A stretch of DNA of 6,089 nucleotides from Syntrophomonadaceae bacterium. GTDB taxonomy: Bacteria; Bacillota; Dethiobacteria; DTU022. The position numbers were made by a program, and so were the translations under genes. The DNA is taken from assembly GCA_003553305.1 (NCBI GenBank), contig PWEB01000247.1, positions 1 through 6,089 on the forward strand. Reading direction: 5' to 3'. Shown piece by piece: positions 5,473-6,089 of this stretch; the stretch's first letter is position 1; every line of letters begins with the position of its first letter. Under the pieces are notes generated by a model. The model did no database searches, had not been told where the DNA came from, and worked only from the letters and a program-made list of their open reading frames with translations.

Positions 5473-6089
5473 TTAGCGACCTTTCCACTGTGGTTCTCTT
5501 TTTTCCATAAAAGCAGCTATACCTTCCTGAAAATCTTCGGTCTGTAAAAGCACGCTGAGCATTTCTTGTTCAATTTTAAGGCCCGACTGCAGATCCGTGT
5601 CGTAACCTTTGTTGATTGCTTCTTTTGTTTTTTTAAGACCGATCGGCGGCTTACCGGCCAATTTTGCAGCAAAGTCTGAAACGACCCGATCCAAATCTTC
5701 TTTAAGAACTGTTTGATCAGTAAGGCCTATTCTTTTAGCATCATTGCCATCCACAGTTTCACCACTTAAAATCATCCACTTAGCCCGGGGCACACCAATT
5801 CTTCGAGGTAATCGCTGGGTACCACCCCACCCGGGCAAAAGCCCCCGGTTAATTTCGGGCAATCCTATTTCAGAGTTTTCGGAAGCAAATATAAAGTCGC
5901 AGGCTAAGGCCAGCTCGCATCCACCCCCCAGGGCATAACCGTTAATCATAGCAATTACCGGTTTTTCATATGCAGCAATCATTTCCACGATCGGTTCCAC
6001 CGGAGCAGTTTCCGAAAGATCCCATCCAGCTGAAAAACAGTGCTTGATTTCCTGCTTTCCTTCTTTTTCCCTGACCCGGGGATTGCCGG
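5473..6089 (-). CDS. Enoyl-CoA hydratase (crotonase family), 5' end outside the window
   Basis: The enzyme adds water to trans-2-enoyl-CoA in fatty-acid beta-oxidation or related acyl-CoA pathways, in the cytoplasm. The 205 codons in view run open to the right edge. They include CFSAGWDLSE, which supplies the first oxyanion-hole backbone (FxAGxDL), then NGYALGGGCELALACDF with the second oxyanion glycine and a Glu equivalent to rat crotonase Glu144, and GLPEINRGLLPGWGGTQRL with a Glu equivalent to Glu164. Both catalytic glutamates present argues for true hydratase activity rather than isomerase or decarboxylase. The C-terminal EGIAAFMEKREPQW matches the family end. The valine codon GTG at 5998-6000 lies inside the fold and is not the start, since conserved sequence continues upstream; about 50-60 N-terminal residues are missing beyond the window. 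Substrate chain length cannot be read from this sequence. Confidence 0.93.
   Translation of the reverse strand, partial: GNPRVREKEGKQEIKHCFSAGWDLSETAPVEPIVEMIAAYEKPVIAMINGYALGGGCELALACDFIFASENSEIGLPEINRGLLPGWGGTQRLPRRIGVPRAKWMILSGETVDGNDAKRIGLTDQTVLKEDLDRVVSDFAAKLAGKPPIGLKKTKEAINKGYDTDLQSGLKIEQEMLSVLLQTEDFQEGIAAFMEKREPQWKGR

Noticed and set aside
5998..6000. GTG as start of a 175-residue enoyl-CoA hydratase
   Set aside because: Conserved crotonase sequence (CFSAGWDLSE) continues in frame upstream to the window edge, so this codon is an internal valine.

Overview
The window looks like a chromosomal segment of a low-to-medium GC Gram-positive anaerobe, probably a Clostridia-type Firmicute. This is an inference from gene families, strong GGAGG-type ribosome binding sites, the PBP1A architecture with its Cys-containing C-terminal segment, an Rnf-type subunit and a beta-oxidation-type enoyl-CoA hydratase. 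No rRNA, tRNA or CRISPR is visible, and no species can be named from the sequence alone.

Layout from left to right. Positions 1-63 are a short tail of unknown nature containing an AT-rich inverted repeat. Positions 64-2553 (minus) encode a full-length class A penicillin-binding protein (PBP1A type) that ends in an extreme Asp/Glu tail, encoded partly by a pure trinucleotide repeat. Positions about 2690-3340 are a scar: the left end and N-terminal coding part of a transposase/integrase-type gene (plus strand) is joined directly to the C-terminal part of a trypsin-like serine protease, which also carries a frameshift. Neither gene is intact. A strong bidirectional terminator hairpin (3433-3476) follows. 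Positions 3489-4346 (minus) encode an RnfD/NqrB-family membrane subunit standing alone, without the other Rnf genes. Positions 4501-5407 (minus) hold a two-gene unit: a 50-residue zinc-ribbon protein starting at TTG, overlapping by 8 bases an Est30-like alpha/beta hydrolase. From 5473 to the right edge (minus) is an enoyl-CoA hydratase whose 5' end lies outside the window.

All intact genes are on the minus strand; only the decayed transposase/protease scar is on the plus strand. The block from about 3050 to 4346 (protease remnant, terminator, rnfD) is visibly richer in G+C than the PBP and hydrolase genes on either side, so the scar may mark a rearrangement that brought different segments together. 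I see no convincing complete novel multi-gene system. The points most worth a second look are the orphan rnfD, the transposase-protease chimera, the zinc-ribbon/esterase coupling and the acidic repeat-encoded tail of the PBP.
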